Assembly (NCBI RefSeq): GCF_003931915.1
Contig: NZ_RSAA01000001.1
Location: 310,001-374,000 of the forward strand
Source: Saccharopolyspora rhizosphaerae
GTDB taxonomy: Bacteria > Actinomycetota > Actinomycetes > Mycobacteriales > Pseudonocardiaceae
Direction of reading: 5' to 3'
Length of the DNA: 64,000 nucleotides
Shown here: piece after piece, positions 46,585-56,203 of the stretch
Layout of the letters: the number at the start of each line of letters is the position of its first letter
Position numbering within the stretch: position 1 is the first letter of the stretch
The notes under the pieces: model-generated
The model's input: the letters and a program-made list of their open reading frames with translations, nothing else
Database searches by the model: none
Told to the model about the DNA's origin: nothing
Made by a program: the position numbers and the translations under genes

Positions 46585-47106
46585 ATGGCCAATCGAAAGA
46601 TCTCCGCAGCCGTGGTCGGTGCCGCAGTGGCACCTTTCCTGGTCGCCATCCCCGCCGGGACCGCCAGCGCCCACGGCTACGTGGACGCTCCGCCGAGCCG
46701 CCAGGCCCAATGCGCCGCGGGCACCGTCGAGTGCGGGTCGATCACCTGGGAGCCGCAGAGCGTCGAAGGCCCGAAGGGCCTGAAGAGCTGCAGCGGCGGC
46801 AACGAGGCCTTCGCGGAGCTCGACGACGACTCCAAGGGCTGGACCGCCACCCCGATCGGCGCCCAGGCCACCTTCAACTGGAAGCTGACCGCCGCGCACA
46901 AGACCACCACCTGGGAGTACTACATCGGCGACCAGCTGGTGGGCTCGTTCGACCAGGGCGGCCAACAGCCGCCGCAGGAGCTGTCGCACAACGTCGACCT
47001 GTCCGGCTTCAGCGGCCCGCAGAAGGTGCTCGCCGTCTGGAACGTCGCCGACACCGCCAACGCGTTCTACGCCTGCATCGACGTCAACGTGGGCGCGATC
47101 GAGTAA
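46585..47106 (+). CDS. Secreted lytic polysaccharide monooxygenase, AA10 (chitin-active type)
   Basis: 173-aa precursor. Signal peptide ends TASA; the mature enzyme starts HGYVDAPPSRQ, so H30 is the N-terminal copper ligand and H105 (TAAHKTTTW) the second of the His brace, with F161 (NAFYACIDVNV) as the axial residue. The 144-residue mature size is that of single-domain AA10 enzymes. It oxidatively cleaves chitin (less likely cellulose). AAGGAG stands 6 bases before ATG 46585; DasR-like operator upstream. Confidence 0.92.
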   Translation: MANRKISAAVVGAAVAPFLVAIPAGTASAHGYVDAPPSRQAQCAAGTVECGSITWEPQSVEGPKGLKSCSGGNEAFAELDDDSKGWTATPIGAQATFNWKLTAAHKTTTWEYYIGDQLVGSFDQGGQQPPQELSHNVDLSGFSGPQKVLAVWNVADTANAFYACIDVNVGAIE

Positions 47107-47117
47107 CCCCCGCGCTG

Positions 47118-47150
47118 GGGCGGGCCCGGGCTCCGACGCCGGGCCCGCCC
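47118..47150 (+). terminator. Terminator of the LPMO gene, 12-bp perfect stem
   Basis: GGGCGGGCCCGG (47118-47129) and CCGGGCCCGCCC (47139-47150) pair fully, 12 bases after the LPMO stop. Confidence 0.7.
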
Positions 47151-47217
47151 ACCCCGCACGAGCCACAGTGGACACGACCGAGTTTCCGGCTCCCCGCATG
47201 TGGTGTATCCAGGTGCG

Positions 47218-48801
47218 GTGACCGAGTTGGTGCTGGGACCACTGCTGCGCTTCGTCGACAGCAGCCGCGCCACCGTGTGGGTGGAGACCGACGCCCCCTG
47301 CACGGTCGAGGTGGTCGACACCGCCGAGCACACCTTCCAGGTCGGCGGCCACCACTACGCCCTGCTGACCGTGCACGTCACCGGACCGACGCCCTACCAG
47401 GTGCGGCTGGACGGGCGCGTCGTCTGGCCCGAGCGGGACGCCTCCCCCAGCGTCATCCGACCGGTCACCGCCACCGACCGGCTCACCGCCCTGTTCGGTT
47501 CCTGCCACTTCGACCGGCCCACCTCCGGACGCGACCGGCTGGGCCCGGACGCCTTGACCGCGACCGCCTCCCGCGTCGCCGGAACGCCTGAAGACGAACG
47601 ACCGGACGTGCTCCTGCTGCTCGGCGACCAGGTCTACGCCGACCAGACCACCCCGCGCGTGCGCCGCCACCTGGCCGCGCAGCGCGACCTCTCCCGCCCG
47701 CCCGGCAAGGAGGTCGCCAGCTTCGACGAGTACGCGCTGCTCTACCGCTTCTCGTGGCAGGACCCGCCGGTGCGCTGGCTGCTGTCGACGTTGCCCAGCA
47801 TGATGATCTTCGACGACCACGACGTGCGCGACGACTGGAACACCTCGCTGGCCTGGCGCACCGCGATGTCCGAGCTGCCGTGGTGGCGCGAGCGCCTGCT
47901 CGGCGGGCTCGTCGCGTACTGGATCTACCAGCACATCGGCAACCTCGACCCCGACCAGCTCGAGTCCGACCCGGTCTTCCGCGAGGTGCGCGAGGTCGGC
48001 AGGCACGGCGACGCCATGCCGGTGCTGCGGGAGCTGGCCGCGCAGGCCGATCGCGAGGAACACGGTGAGAAGGGCGTGCGCTGGAGCTACTCCCGCGACC
48101 TCGGCGGGGTGCGCTTGGTCGTGCTCGACACCCGCTGCGGCCGGATCCTGGAGACCGACGACCGCGGCATGCTCTCCCGCGGAGACTTCACCTGGCTGCG
48201 CGAGGTGATGGCCGCGGACCGGAAGCACCTGGCCCTGGCCTCGTCGCTGCCGTGGCTGCTGCCCCACGCCGTGCACCACGCGCAGTCGTGGAACGAACGC
48301 GCCTGCACCGGTCGCCACGCCGACCTCGCCGAGAAGCTCCGCCAGACAGGCGATCTGGAGCACTGGGCGGCGTTCCGGGACTCCTTCGACCAGCTCGCCG
48401 AACTCATCGGCGAACGCGGCGCCGGTCCCGACGCGCCGAGGACCATCAGCGTGCTCTCCGGCGACGTCCACCACAGCTACCTCGCCGAGGCCGACTACCC
48501 GCGCCGGCTGGACTCGCGCGTCACCCAGCTGACCTGCTCACCGCTGCGCAACATGATCCCGAAACCGCTGCGCGCACCGCTGCGGGCGGCTTGGTCGAAG
48601 GCCCCGTCACGGCTGGTGCAGCGAATGGCTCTGCGCGCCGGAGTGCCGCCACTGCCGGTGGCCTGGCGCCGCACCGACGGGCCGTTCTTCAGCAACAGCA
48701 TCGCCCAGCTCGACTACCACGGCCCTCACGCGCAGGTCACCCTCTGGGGCGCCACGTCGGACGACGCCCTGCAGGAGGTCTGCGTGCGGCGGCTCTCCTA
48801 A
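47218..48801 (+). CDS. PhoD-like alkaline phosphatase/phosphodiesterase
   Basis: 527-aa metallophosphoesterase of the PhoD type. FGSCHFDRP, LLGDQVYADQ, IFDDHDVRDDWN and LSGDVHHSYLAE hold the metal-binding His/Asp residues. No export signal is visible, so it may be intracellular. GTG 47218 (TELVLGPLLRFVDSSRATVW) matches the usual family start better than the earlier GTG at 47200. Convergent with ilvA nine bases away. Confidence 0.86.
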   Translation: MTELVLGPLLRFVDSSRATVWVETDAPCTVEVVDTAEHTFQVGGHHYALLTVHVTGPTPYQVRLDGRVVWPERDASPSVIRPVTATDRLTALFGSCHFDRPTSGRDRLGPDALTATASRVAGTPEDERPDVLLLLGDQVYADQTTPRVRRHLAAQRDLSRPPGKEVASFDEYALLYRFSWQDPPVRWLLSTLPSMMIFDDHDVRDDWNTSLAWRTAMSELPWWRERLLGGLVAYWIYQHIGNLDPDQLESDPVFREVREVGRHGDAMPVLRELAAQADREEHGEKGVRWSYSRDLGGVRLVVLDTRCGRILETDDRGMLSRGDFTWLREVMAADRKHLALASSLPWLLPHAVHHAQSWNERACTGRHADLAEKLRQTGDLEHWAAFRDSFDQLAELIGERGAGPDAPRTISVLSGDVHHSYLAEADYPRRLDSRVTQLTCSPLRNMIPKPLRAPLRAAWSKAPSRLVQRMALRAGVPPLPVAWRRTDGPFFSNSIAQLDYHGPHAQVTLWGATSDDALQEVCVRRLS

Positions 48802-48810
48802 GCAGCGCGC

Positions 48811-50058
48811 TCAGACCAGGAAGGAGAACAGCGGCGAGCCGGGCGAGACCTGCTCGATCTGCAGCGGCGACTCCTTCATCCGCGTCAGCAGGTCGTCGAG
48901 GTCGTCGGCGTTGTCGAGCTCGATGCCGACCAGCGCCGGTCCGGTCTCGCGGTTGTTCTTCTTGACGTACTCGAAGGCGACGATGTCCTGGCCGTCGACG
49001 AGCACGTCGTCGAGGAAGTGCCGGAGCGCGCCGGGCTCCTGCGGGAAGGTCACCAGGAAGTAGTGCCGCAGCCCCTCGTGCAGCAGGGAGCGTTCGACGA
49101 TCTCGCCGTAGCGGCTGAGGTCGTTGTTGCCGCCGGAGACCACGCACACCACCGGGCCGCGCGGCGTGCGCTCGAGCATCCGGGCGGCGGCGCTCGCCAG
49201 CGCGCCCGCGGGCTCGGCGATGATCCCCTCCGTCTGGTAGAGCTCGATCATCTCGGTGCACACCGCACCCTCGGGCACCGCCACGAGCTCGTCGACGAGT
49301 TCGCGGGCCACCTGGTAGCCGAGGTCACCGACGCGGCCGACCGCCGCACCGTCGACGAAGGTGTCCACCCCGGGCAGCTTCACCGGCGCGCCCTCGTCGA
49401 AGGCCGCCCGCATGCTCGCCGCGCCGGCGGGTTCGGCACCGACCACGCGGGTCTCCGGGAAGTGCTCCTTGAGCCACAGCACGATCCCCGCGATCAGGCC
49501 ACCGCCGCCCACGGGCACGATCACGGTGTCGATCGGACCGTCGTGCTGCTCGGCGATCTCCAGGCCCACGGTGCCCTGACCCGCGATGGTGCGCGGATCG
49601 TCGAACGGGTGGACGTAGACCGCGCCGGTCTCCTCGGAATCGGCCTTCGAGGCGGCGCTGGCCTCGTCGAACGACGAGCCCGCGATGATCGGGTCGACCC
49701 ACTCGCCGCCGATGGTCGCGATGCGCTTGCGCTTCTGCCGCGGCGTGTTGGCCGGCAGGTACACCCGGCCCTTGATCTGGAGCTCCCGGCAGGCGAAGGC
49801 CAAGCCCTGCGCGTGGTTGCCCGCGCTGGCGCAGACCACGCCGCGCACGCGCTCGTCGGCGTCGAGCCCGGAGATCAGGTTGTAGGCACCACGCACCTTG
49901 TAGGAGCGGCAGACCTGCAGGTCCTCGCGCTTGAGGCGCACCGGTACCCCGAGCTCGGCGCTGAGGCGGCTGCTGGTCTCCAGCGGCGTGCGCCGGACCA
50001 CCTGTCGCAGGCGGGTACCGGCCCGGAAGATCGCGGCGGGATTGAGCTCAACGGACAC
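48811..50058 (-). CDS. ilvA: Threonine ammonia-lyase (biosynthetic threonine deaminase)
   Basis: 415-aa PLP enzyme forming 2-oxobutanoate in isoleucine synthesis. PLP-lysine K54 in CRSYKVRGAYN, phosphate loop VPVGGGGLIAGI, and the C-terminal ACT-like regulatory domain (HYFLVTFPQEPGALRHFLDDVL) for feedback control. ATG/GTG 50058. Confidence 0.93.
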   Translation of the reverse strand: MSVELNPAAIFRAGTRLRQVVRRTPLETSSRLSAELGVPVRLKREDLQVCRSYKVRGAYNLISGLDADERVRGVVCASAGNHAQGLAFACRELQIKGRVYLPANTPRQKRKRIATIGGEWVDPIIAGSSFDEASAASKADSEETGAVYVHPFDDPRTIAGQGTVGLEIAEQHDGPIDTVIVPVGGGGLIAGIVLWLKEHFPETRVVGAEPAGAASMRAAFDEGAPVKLPGVDTFVDGAAVGRVGDLGYQVARELVDELVAVPEGAVCTEMIELYQTEGIIAEPAGALASAAARMLERTPRGPVVCVVSGGNNDLSRYGEIVERSLLHEGLRHYFLVTFPQEPGALRHFLDDVLVDGQDIVAFEYVKKNNRETGPALVGIELDNADDLDDLLTRMKESPLQIEQVSPGSPLFSFLV

Positions 50059-50104
50059 CTGCCGATACTAAAGGCGCTGGTGAATCCGGCGGTCGCCGGG
50101 TGGC

Positions 50105-50500
50105 TCAGCTCTCAGGTGGGTTCTGCCGCCACACGGCCCGGTACCGCTCCGCGGCCTCGGCGTCGCGCTGCCGCCGCGCGGCGGAGCCGTACCCGGGCGG
50201 GAACCCGTACTTCGTGAGCCGGCTGTCCACGCTGTCCACCGAGCTGGTCAGCACGATGCGCGCCACCACCAGGACCCCCAGCAGCAGAGCGCCTGCCGCG
50301 ATCGGCCACGCCCCGCCCAGGAACCCCAGCCCCAGGAACAGCGCCAGCCCGATCGGTGCGATCTGCAGCAATCCGCGGATCAGCACCCTGAGCACCCAGG
50401 TCCGGCAGGTCGCGTCGTGCAGCACCCAGTCGCGGTACTGCTCCGGCAACCGTCCCCCGAACTGGTAGTGCAACCACCGCACAGGCCCGGGACGAATCAT
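50105..50500 (-). CDS. DUF5313 family membrane protein
   Basis: 131 aa with two close membrane segments (about residues 44-62, APIGLALFLGLGFL, and 68-86). Conserved actinobacterial pattern: RWLHYQFGGRLPEQYRDWVLHDATCRTWVLR and C-terminal YGFPPGYG. Function unknown. ATG 50500. Confidence 0.72.
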   Translation of the reverse strand: MIRPGPVRWLHYQFGGRLPEQYRDWVLHDATCRTWVLRVLIRGLLQIAPIGLALFLGLGFLGGAWPIAAGALLLGVLVVARIVLTSSVDSVDSRLTKYGFPPGYGSAARRQRDAEAAERYRAVWRQNPPES

Positions 50501-50638
50501 GCGGCCAGCATAGGACCCGTCCCCGGTGAGACGAGCACCACCGCAGGTTCCGCGACGAAGGCCGGAAGGAGGGTGTCCTCGCCCGTTCGAGCTGCCAAGG
50601 TGAGCGGGAACCCCTGGTCACAGCGCGCGGAGAAGAAG

Positions 50639-51934
50639 ATGTTCAACGTGGAGAAGGTAAGGCTGGCTGGTGCTGGTGTGGAACTCCCCCGGATGTTCCC
50701 CATCGAGCAGCGCTTCGCCGCTGAGTCGGTCGAGGACCTCGAGGGCACGATCCGCTCGCAGGTAGCCGAGCACGACCGGGCCCACCCGGTCAGCGGCAAG
50801 CGCATCGCGGTGACGGTGGGCAGCAGGGGCATCGCCCAGCTCGACCGGATCGCGATCACCCTGGTGGGCGCGCTGGCCGAGCACGGGGCGAAGCCGTTCG
50901 TGGTGCCGGCGATGGGCAGCCACGGCGGCGGTACCGCGGAGGGCCAGCGTCACGTGCTGGCCGAGTACGGGGTGACCGAGGAGACCGTCGGGGCTCCGAT
51001 CACCTCGTCGATGGAGACCGTGGTGATCACCGAGCTGGCCGACGGCACCCCGGTGCACTTCGACGCCGAGGCCGCGCAGGCCGACAGCGTGGTCGTGCTG
51101 GGCCGGGTCAAGCCGCACACCGACTTCCGGGGCACCCACGAGAGCGGCCTGGCGAAGATGATCGGCATCGGGCTCGGCAAGCACGCCGGTGCGGCGACGC
51201 TGCACCGGCACGGGTTCGAGAAGTTCGACACCTTGATCCCGGAGGTCGCGAAGGCGGCCCTGGCGGTGGTGCCCTTCGAGTTCGGCATGGCGGTGGTGGA
51301 GAACGCCTACGAGGACATCGCCCGGCTGGAGCTGGTCCCGACCGAGCGGATGCTGGAGCGCGAAGCGGAACTGCTGGCCGAGGCCAAGTCGCTGATGCCG
51401 AAGCTGCTGATGTCGGACATCGACGTGCTGGTGGTCGACGAGATCGGCAAGGACATCAGCGGCGCGGGCATGGACCCGAACATCACCGGCCGGGCTCCGG
51501 TCAACACCGACAAGTTCCAGGCGACGCCGGTGAAGCGGATCGTGGTGCTCGGGCTGACCGAGCACACCAACGGCAACGCGTGCGGGCTGGGCATGGCGGA
51601 CATGACGACCCAGGGGTGCCTGGACCAGATCGAGTTCGGCTCGTTCTACACCAACTCGCTGACCTCGGGCGTCCCCGACGGTGCGCGGATCCCGATGGCG
51701 CTGGCCAACGACCGCGACGCGATCACGGCGGCGCTGCACCTCACCCGAGGACCGCACGAGCGACCGGCGAAGGTCGTCCGCATCCGCAACACCCTGTCGA
51801 TGCCGCGCGTGGAGGTCTCCGAGGCCTACGCGCAGGAGGTCGCCGAGCACCCGGACATGACGGCGCTCGGTGAACCGCGCGTGTGGGAGTTCGACGGCGA
51901 CGGGCACCTGCCGAAGCTGCCGCAGATCCACTGA
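50639..51934 (+). CDS. LarA-like (nickel-dependent racemase domain) protein
   Basis: 431 aa, DUF2088/LarA superfamily. Family landmarks: VPAMGSHGGGTAEGQ, GRVKPHTDFRGTHESGLAKMIGIGLGKHAGAA, and a C-terminal YTNSLTSGVPDGARIPM. In LarA this fold uses a tethered nickel-pincer cofactor; the substrate here is open because no larB/larC/larE is near. ATG 50639. Confidence 0.75.
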   Translation: MFNVEKVRLAGAGVELPRMFPIEQRFAAESVEDLEGTIRSQVAEHDRAHPVSGKRIAVTVGSRGIAQLDRIAITLVGALAEHGAKPFVVPAMGSHGGGTAEGQRHVLAEYGVTEETVGAPITSSMETVVITELADGTPVHFDAEAAQADSVVVLGRVKPHTDFRGTHESGLAKMIGIGLGKHAGAATLHRHGFEKFDTLIPEVAKAALAVVPFEFGMAVVENAYEDIARLELVPTERMLEREAELLAEAKSLMPKLLMSDIDVLVVDEIGKDISGAGMDPNITGRAPVNTDKFQATPVKRIVVLGLTEHTNGNACGLGMADMTTQGCLDQIEFGSFYTNSLTSGVPDGARIPMALANDRDAITAALHLTRGPHERPAKVVRIRNTLSMPRVEVSEAYAQEVAEHPDMTALGEPRVWEFDGDGHLPKLPQIH

Positions 51935-52128
51935 TCTCCTCCACTGCCCGCCCGGGTCCGGTCCCTTGGCCCCGGGCGGGTTCGTCATGGTTGGGCGGGA
52001 ATTGATTTTGGTCGACACTGAAATGACAGTCGCGAGAAACATGTAGCTGCGGATAGAATTCCGGGTGAGCTCCCCCACATCGTTCGATCCGGCGGGCTCC
52101 GCCGGTGCGTGGAAGGCGAGGGCCGACG

Positions 52129-52695
52129 ATGCAACTTCCGCTGACCACTGACCGGCTCGTGGTCCGGCCCTGGACCACCGAGGACTCCGACGTGCAGGCC
52201 GCCCTGGACCTCTACGGCAGGCCCGAGGTCACCGAGTGGCTGACCCCGGTGATCTCGAGCGTCGCCGACCTGGCCGCGATGCGGGCCGTGGTGCAGTCCT
52301 GGACCGAGTCGCAGCCCAACCTCATCCCGCCGACCGGCCGCTACGCGATGGAACGCCGCGAGGACGGGGAGGTGGTGGGCGGTCTCGTGCTGCGGTTGCT
52401 GCCGCCCTACGACCACGACCTGGAGCTGACCTGGCAGCTGCGTCCCGCCGAATGGGGCCACGGTTACGCCACCGAGGCCGCGATCGCGTTGCTGCACTGG
52501 GCTTTCACGTTCGACATCGACGAGATCTTCGCCCTCGCACGGCCGAACAACACGCGCGCGATCGCCACCGCGCAGCGCATCGGCATGGAGTGGGTCGGCG
52601 AGACCACGAAGTACTACGACACCGCGCTGCAGGTCTACCGGGTCCGGCAGAGCGACCTGCCGGAAGTCCCGGAAGGCGGCTATTCCGCAGACTGA
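52129..52695 (+). CDS. GNAT family N-acetyltransferase
   Basis: 188-aa acetyltransferase of the RimJ/RimL type: TDRLVVRPWTTEDSD at the start, acetyl-CoA loop QLRPAEWGHGYATEAAIALLHW, and NNTRAIATAQRIGMEWVG. ATG 52129 has GGAAGGCGAGG ahead; a GTG at 52105 is possible. Substrate not known. Confidence 0.87.
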   Translation: MQLPLTTDRLVVRPWTTEDSDVQAALDLYGRPEVTEWLTPVISSVADLAAMRAVVQSWTESQPNLIPPTGRYAMERREDGEVVGGLVLRLLPPYDHDLELTWQLRPAEWGHGYATEAAIALLHWAFTFDIDEIFALARPNNTRAIATAQRIGMEWVGETTKYYDTALQVYRVRQSDLPEVPEGGYSAD

Positions 52696-52789
52696 CCACG
52701 ACCAGGCCACATCACGGTGGGTCGCGAAATCAGCCGCCATCGGGTGATCAGATCAACCCCGGCCAGCGGTTCCTCGATGCGATCCTGGA

Positions 52790-54406
52790 GTGGTCGACCG
52801 AGCGCCGACCCAGTGGGGCGCACCCGACGGAGGAACCTTGCCAACGCCACGCGACAGGAATCCGGTCCCGCCTCGGCGCCCCCGCGGGCGGCCGCCGGCG
52901 CGCCCGCTGCCGCAGCGCCGGCGCCCGAAGCCGGTCGCTCCCAAGGTGATCGCCACGATCATGTCGCTGGTGATCCTCCTGGTCACCGGGTACGGCTGGA
53001 GCAACTACCGGCACCTGCTCGCCGGCCTGGCCACCAGTGATGTCGCCGAAGGCGGTGGCGCGGACGGCGCGGTGGACATCCTGCTGGTGGGCATGGACAG
53101 CCGGACCGACGCGCACGGCAACCCCCTGCCGGAGGAGGTCCTGCGCGAACTGCACGCGGGCGCCAGCGACGCGTCGCTGACCGACACGATCATCATGCTG
53201 CACATCCCCAACGACGGGACCAGCGCGGTCGGCTTCTCCTTCCCCCGCGACTCCTACGTCTCGATCCCCGGGCAGGGCCAGCACAAGATCAACTCCGCGT
53301 ACGGGCGCGGCAAGGAAGCCGAGGTCGTCAGCCAGCAGAGGCGCGGCGTGACGGATCGGGCGACGCTCGAGCGCGAGGGGAACGAAGCCGGCCGCAAGGT
53401 GCTGCTGCGCACGGTGGAAAACCTCACCGGCTCCTCGATCGACCACTACGCCGAGGTCAACCTCCTCGGCTTCGCCGAGATCACCGAGGCGGTCGGCGGT
53501 GTCCCGGTGTGCTTGAACTCCGACACCAGCGACTCCTTCTCCGGCGCCGACTTCAAGGCGGGGAAGCAGACCATCTCGGGGCCGGACGCACTGGCGTTCG
53601 TCCGCCAGCGCCACGGGCTTCCGCGCGGCGACCTGGACCGGGTCGTGCGGCAGCAGGCGTTCCTGGCGGGCCTCGCGCAGACAGCGCTGTCCGGCGGAGT
53701 GCTCGCCAACCCCAACAAGCTGCGGGAACTGATCAACTCGGTGCAGGACTCGGTCGTGCTCGACCTCGGCGAGGAGTCGGACGTGCTGGCCTTCGCCGAA
53801 CGCCTGCGCGGCCTGGCCGGTGGCGCGATCAAGTTCAACACCATCCCGATCGAGGACGCCGCCTACGACACCCCGGACGGCGAAGCGCTCAAGGTCGACC
53901 CGCGGGCGGTCAAGGCCGCGGTGCGCGCGTCGACGCTGCCCCCGGGCGCTCCCGGCTCACCCGCTCCGACCCCGCCGCCGACCTCGGAGACGGCGGGAAC
54001 GGAGTCGCAGGAACCGGTGAGCGCGCGGGTCGACGTGCTCAACGGCACCCGGACCACCGGTCTGGCGGCGAAGGTGCAGGACCAGCTCGGAGCCCAGGGC
54101 ATCGACGTCGGATCGGTCGGCAACGCCAGCAAGCGCAGTTCGTCGGTCGTGCGCTACGGGTCGGGCGCCGGAGCAGCGGCGCACGAGGTGGCCTCCTTGC
54201 TGGGCGGGATGCCGACCGAGTCCGACTCGTCGCTGGCGTCGGGCCGGGTCCAGGTGCTCATCGGTTCGGACTACGACGGGCCGGCCGGCCCGCGCTTCTC
54301 ACCCGGTGGCACGCTCGCGCTGGACGGGACCGCCCGGCAGCAGCAGGACCCGGAAACCCCGGACCAGGCTCCGATCAGCGCAGCAGGAGTCCCCTGCGTG
54401 AACTGA
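52790..54406 (+). CDS. LytR-CpsA-Psr family protein with LytR_C domain
   Basis: 538 aa. Short basic cytoplasmic head (PRRPRGRPPARPLP), one membrane anchor (KVIATIMSLVILLVTGYG), then the LCP domain with DILLVGMDSRTDA, SLTDTIIMLHI, FSFPRDSYVSIPG and FVRQRHGLPRGDLDRVVRQQ, and a C-terminal LytR_C domain (RVDVLNGTRTTGLAAKVQDQLGAQG) after a Pro-rich linker. Transfers anionic polymers such as arabinogalactan or teichoic acid to peptidoglycan. Start GTG 52790 is the longest; TTG 52838 with GGAGG 4 bases ahead is a fair rival. Confidence 0.88.
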   Translation: MVDRAPTQWGAPDGGTLPTPRDRNPVPPRRPRGRPPARPLPQRRRPKPVAPKVIATIMSLVILLVTGYGWSNYRHLLAGLATSDVAEGGGADGAVDILLVGMDSRTDAHGNPLPEEVLRELHAGASDASLTDTIIMLHIPNDGTSAVGFSFPRDSYVSIPGQGQHKINSAYGRGKEAEVVSQQRRGVTDRATLEREGNEAGRKVLLRTVENLTGSSIDHYAEVNLLGFAEITEAVGGVPVCLNSDTSDSFSGADFKAGKQTISGPDALAFVRQRHGLPRGDLDRVVRQQAFLAGLAQTALSGGVLANPNKLRELINSVQDSVVLDLGEESDVLAFAERLRGLAGGAIKFNTIPIEDAAYDTPDGEALKVDPRAVKAAVRASTLPPGAPGSPAPTPPPTSETAGTESQEPVSARVDVLNGTRTTGLAAKVQDQLGAQGIDVGSVGNASKRSSSVVRYGSGAGAAAHEVASLLGGMPTESDSSLASGRVQVLIGSDYDGPAGPRFSPGGTLALDGTARQQQDPETPDQAPISAAGVPCVN

Positions 54407-55090
54407 CGTCGTTCCCGCGTGGTCTCCCGGGTCGGTGTCGTGCGGTTCGCGCCACCACAGGCTTTCACCGGGCGGCTCGGTCTCGCACGGGCGGTCGAGG
54501 CACCGCGGTCGAACCGCGTTGGTCGACCAGGTACCACGCAGCACCGAGTCGTGGTCTTCCGCGCGTGCGCCGAAACGCCGACCTGATTCCCCCCACGTGG
54601 TCCACGTCGTCCGGACTGAGCACTGACGCTGCCGCCCAGCGACACGCCCACGAGTCGAAGTCCTTGGTGCAGCCCCACGGTGACCGTGGCGTTGCCCCCG
54701 CCTTCGGGTGCGGTGCCAGCGAGCGGAACGAGCCCACCTCCGCCACGCCCCACCGGGACGACGGTCAGTGTCCGCATCTCCGAAGGTGGGTGCGTCGAAC
54801 GGCGGTACGTCCACGCGGGCCTCCCCGCGAACGCACGTGCGTCCTGGTGACGCACGGCGGCGGGACTTCCGGCACGGGTGCGACTGCACCACGTGGTGCA
54901 CCGTCCGTGAGGTGGGGGAACAGCTGGGGAACACCCACGACACCGCGACTGCCCGGGTTGGCAGGTCGGGTCGGTGAACTCGTGGCTCGTGCGCCACGAC
55001 ATCACCAGCGCCGCGTCACTCGTGTTCCGCGCGGACGCGCCGTGGAGCGAATACGACCCTGCCGATGAGCGGGCGCGATCAGGGGGAACC
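54407..55090. other. Long stretch with no recognised gene
   Basis: About 680 bases. Open frames exist in several readings but none shows codon-position bias, a ribosome site or a known motif. May hold a decayed gene. Confidence 0.45.
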
Positions 55091-55696
55091 ATGAGTGAGC
55101 AGGTCGTCTACCAGCAGGGGTTCGGTCGTGCCGCCTTGACCCTCGGATGCATCGGGTTGCCGCTGGCGTTCGTGCCAGTTCTCGGGTTCCTGGCGTTGCC
55201 CGTGGTGGTTGTGGGCGTGACGCTGGGGTTCTTGGGGGTGAAGCGGGTCAAGCGCGGACTCGCCACCAACGAGCGGGCTGCTTGGGCGGGAACCGCGCTC
55301 TGCTTGTTCGGTCTGGTGGTGTGCCTGACCGGGGGTCCGGCCGAGTCCGGACCCGTGCAGCAGCAGGCCACGTCCAGTGGCGGCTTCGTTGTCAGCGAGC
55401 CGCAGTACCCATCACGTGAGCACGAGAACGCGGTCGAGTCTGCCGAGTCGTACGTCCGGTCCGGCGACTTCTCCCGGGCAGGACTGGTCGACCAGCTTGC
55501 CTATGAGCAGTACCCGTCCGAGGTGTGCGAATGGGCCGTAGCGCATGTGCAGGTCGATTGGAACGCGGAAGCGCTCGGATCTGCCGAGTCCTACTTGCGG
55601 TCCGGCAGCTTCTCGGATGCTGAGCTGCGCGATCAGCTAGCCTTCGAGCACTTCGCCCCGGAACAAGTCGACTACGCGATGACGCACCTCCGCTGA
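55091..55696 (+). CDS. Ltp-repeat membrane protein (host cell surface-exposed lipoprotein-like)
   Basis: 201 aa. Two or three membrane helices at the N-terminus (ALTLGCIGLPLAFVPVLGFL, VVVVGVTLGFLGV, AGTALCLFGLVVCL), a short linker, then two tandem Ltp domains of about 45 residues: ENAVESAESYVRSGDFSRAGLVDQL and SAESYLRSGSFSDAELRDQL, each closing with FEHF/YEQY. In phage TP-J34 Ltp lipoproteins block DNA entry (superinfection exclusion). Here no lipobox is seen; membrane helices replace it. ATG 55091 with AGGGGG ahead. Confidence 0.78.
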   Translation: MSEQVVYQQGFGRAALTLGCIGLPLAFVPVLGFLALPVVVVGVTLGFLGVKRVKRGLATNERAAWAGTALCLFGLVVCLTGGPAESGPVQQQATSSGGFVVSEPQYPSREHENAVESAESYVRSGDFSRAGLVDQLAYEQYPSEVCEWAVAHVQVDWNAEALGSAESYLRSGSFSDAELRDQLAFEHFAPEQVDYAMTHLR

Positions 55697-56203
55697 AGGA
55701 TCACGGGACAACACCTCCCGTGCGTGCGGCCGCGGGAGGGAGCGGCGCCCAGGCCATCGCTCCGCTCCGTTCGAGAACGTCCCAACCCGGCAGGTGTCCG
55801 AGTTCAGGTCCAGGTCTCCGTCCACCTGATCCACCGAACGACCCGGGGTCTCAGGCCGTCCACGAGCGGCTCGGTGTCGCACGCGCAGTCGAAAACCCAC
55901 CAGTCGAGCTGATCGGGCGAACGCCCCGTGAGCGTGGCGGCGCGTCCGGGGCCCGATCGGCGTTGCCACGGAAGCCCCGGACCGCGCAGACCGTCGACGC
56001 GGACCGCCCCGCCCCGTTCTTGCACCTGTCGCGCCGCGGCGCGGGGCTGGTGTCCGTGGTCTCCGACAAAACCGTTCGCCGTGGCGGGGTTCGGGTTCCT
56101 AGGTTGTCGGGATGGAAATCGGTCTTGTCCACTTGTCGACTTCGCCGGCGACGGAAAAGGCACGGCAGCAGCTGTGCTGCGGGAGGCGAGTGCGGATCGT
56201 GCC
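55697..56203. other. Stretch with no recognised gene
   Basis: A short hairpin (CACGGGA 55702-55708 / TCCCGTG 55716-55722) could end the Ltp transcript. On the minus strand a coding-like scrap (DQLDWWVFDCACDTEPLVDGL, about 55804-55920) has no clear start and may be a gene remnant. Confidence 0.4.

Noticed and set aside
54271..55092. 273-aa minus-strand frame in the gap before the Ltp gene
   Set aside because: No start signal, low-complexity and overlaps the LCP gene end; not believable as a gene.
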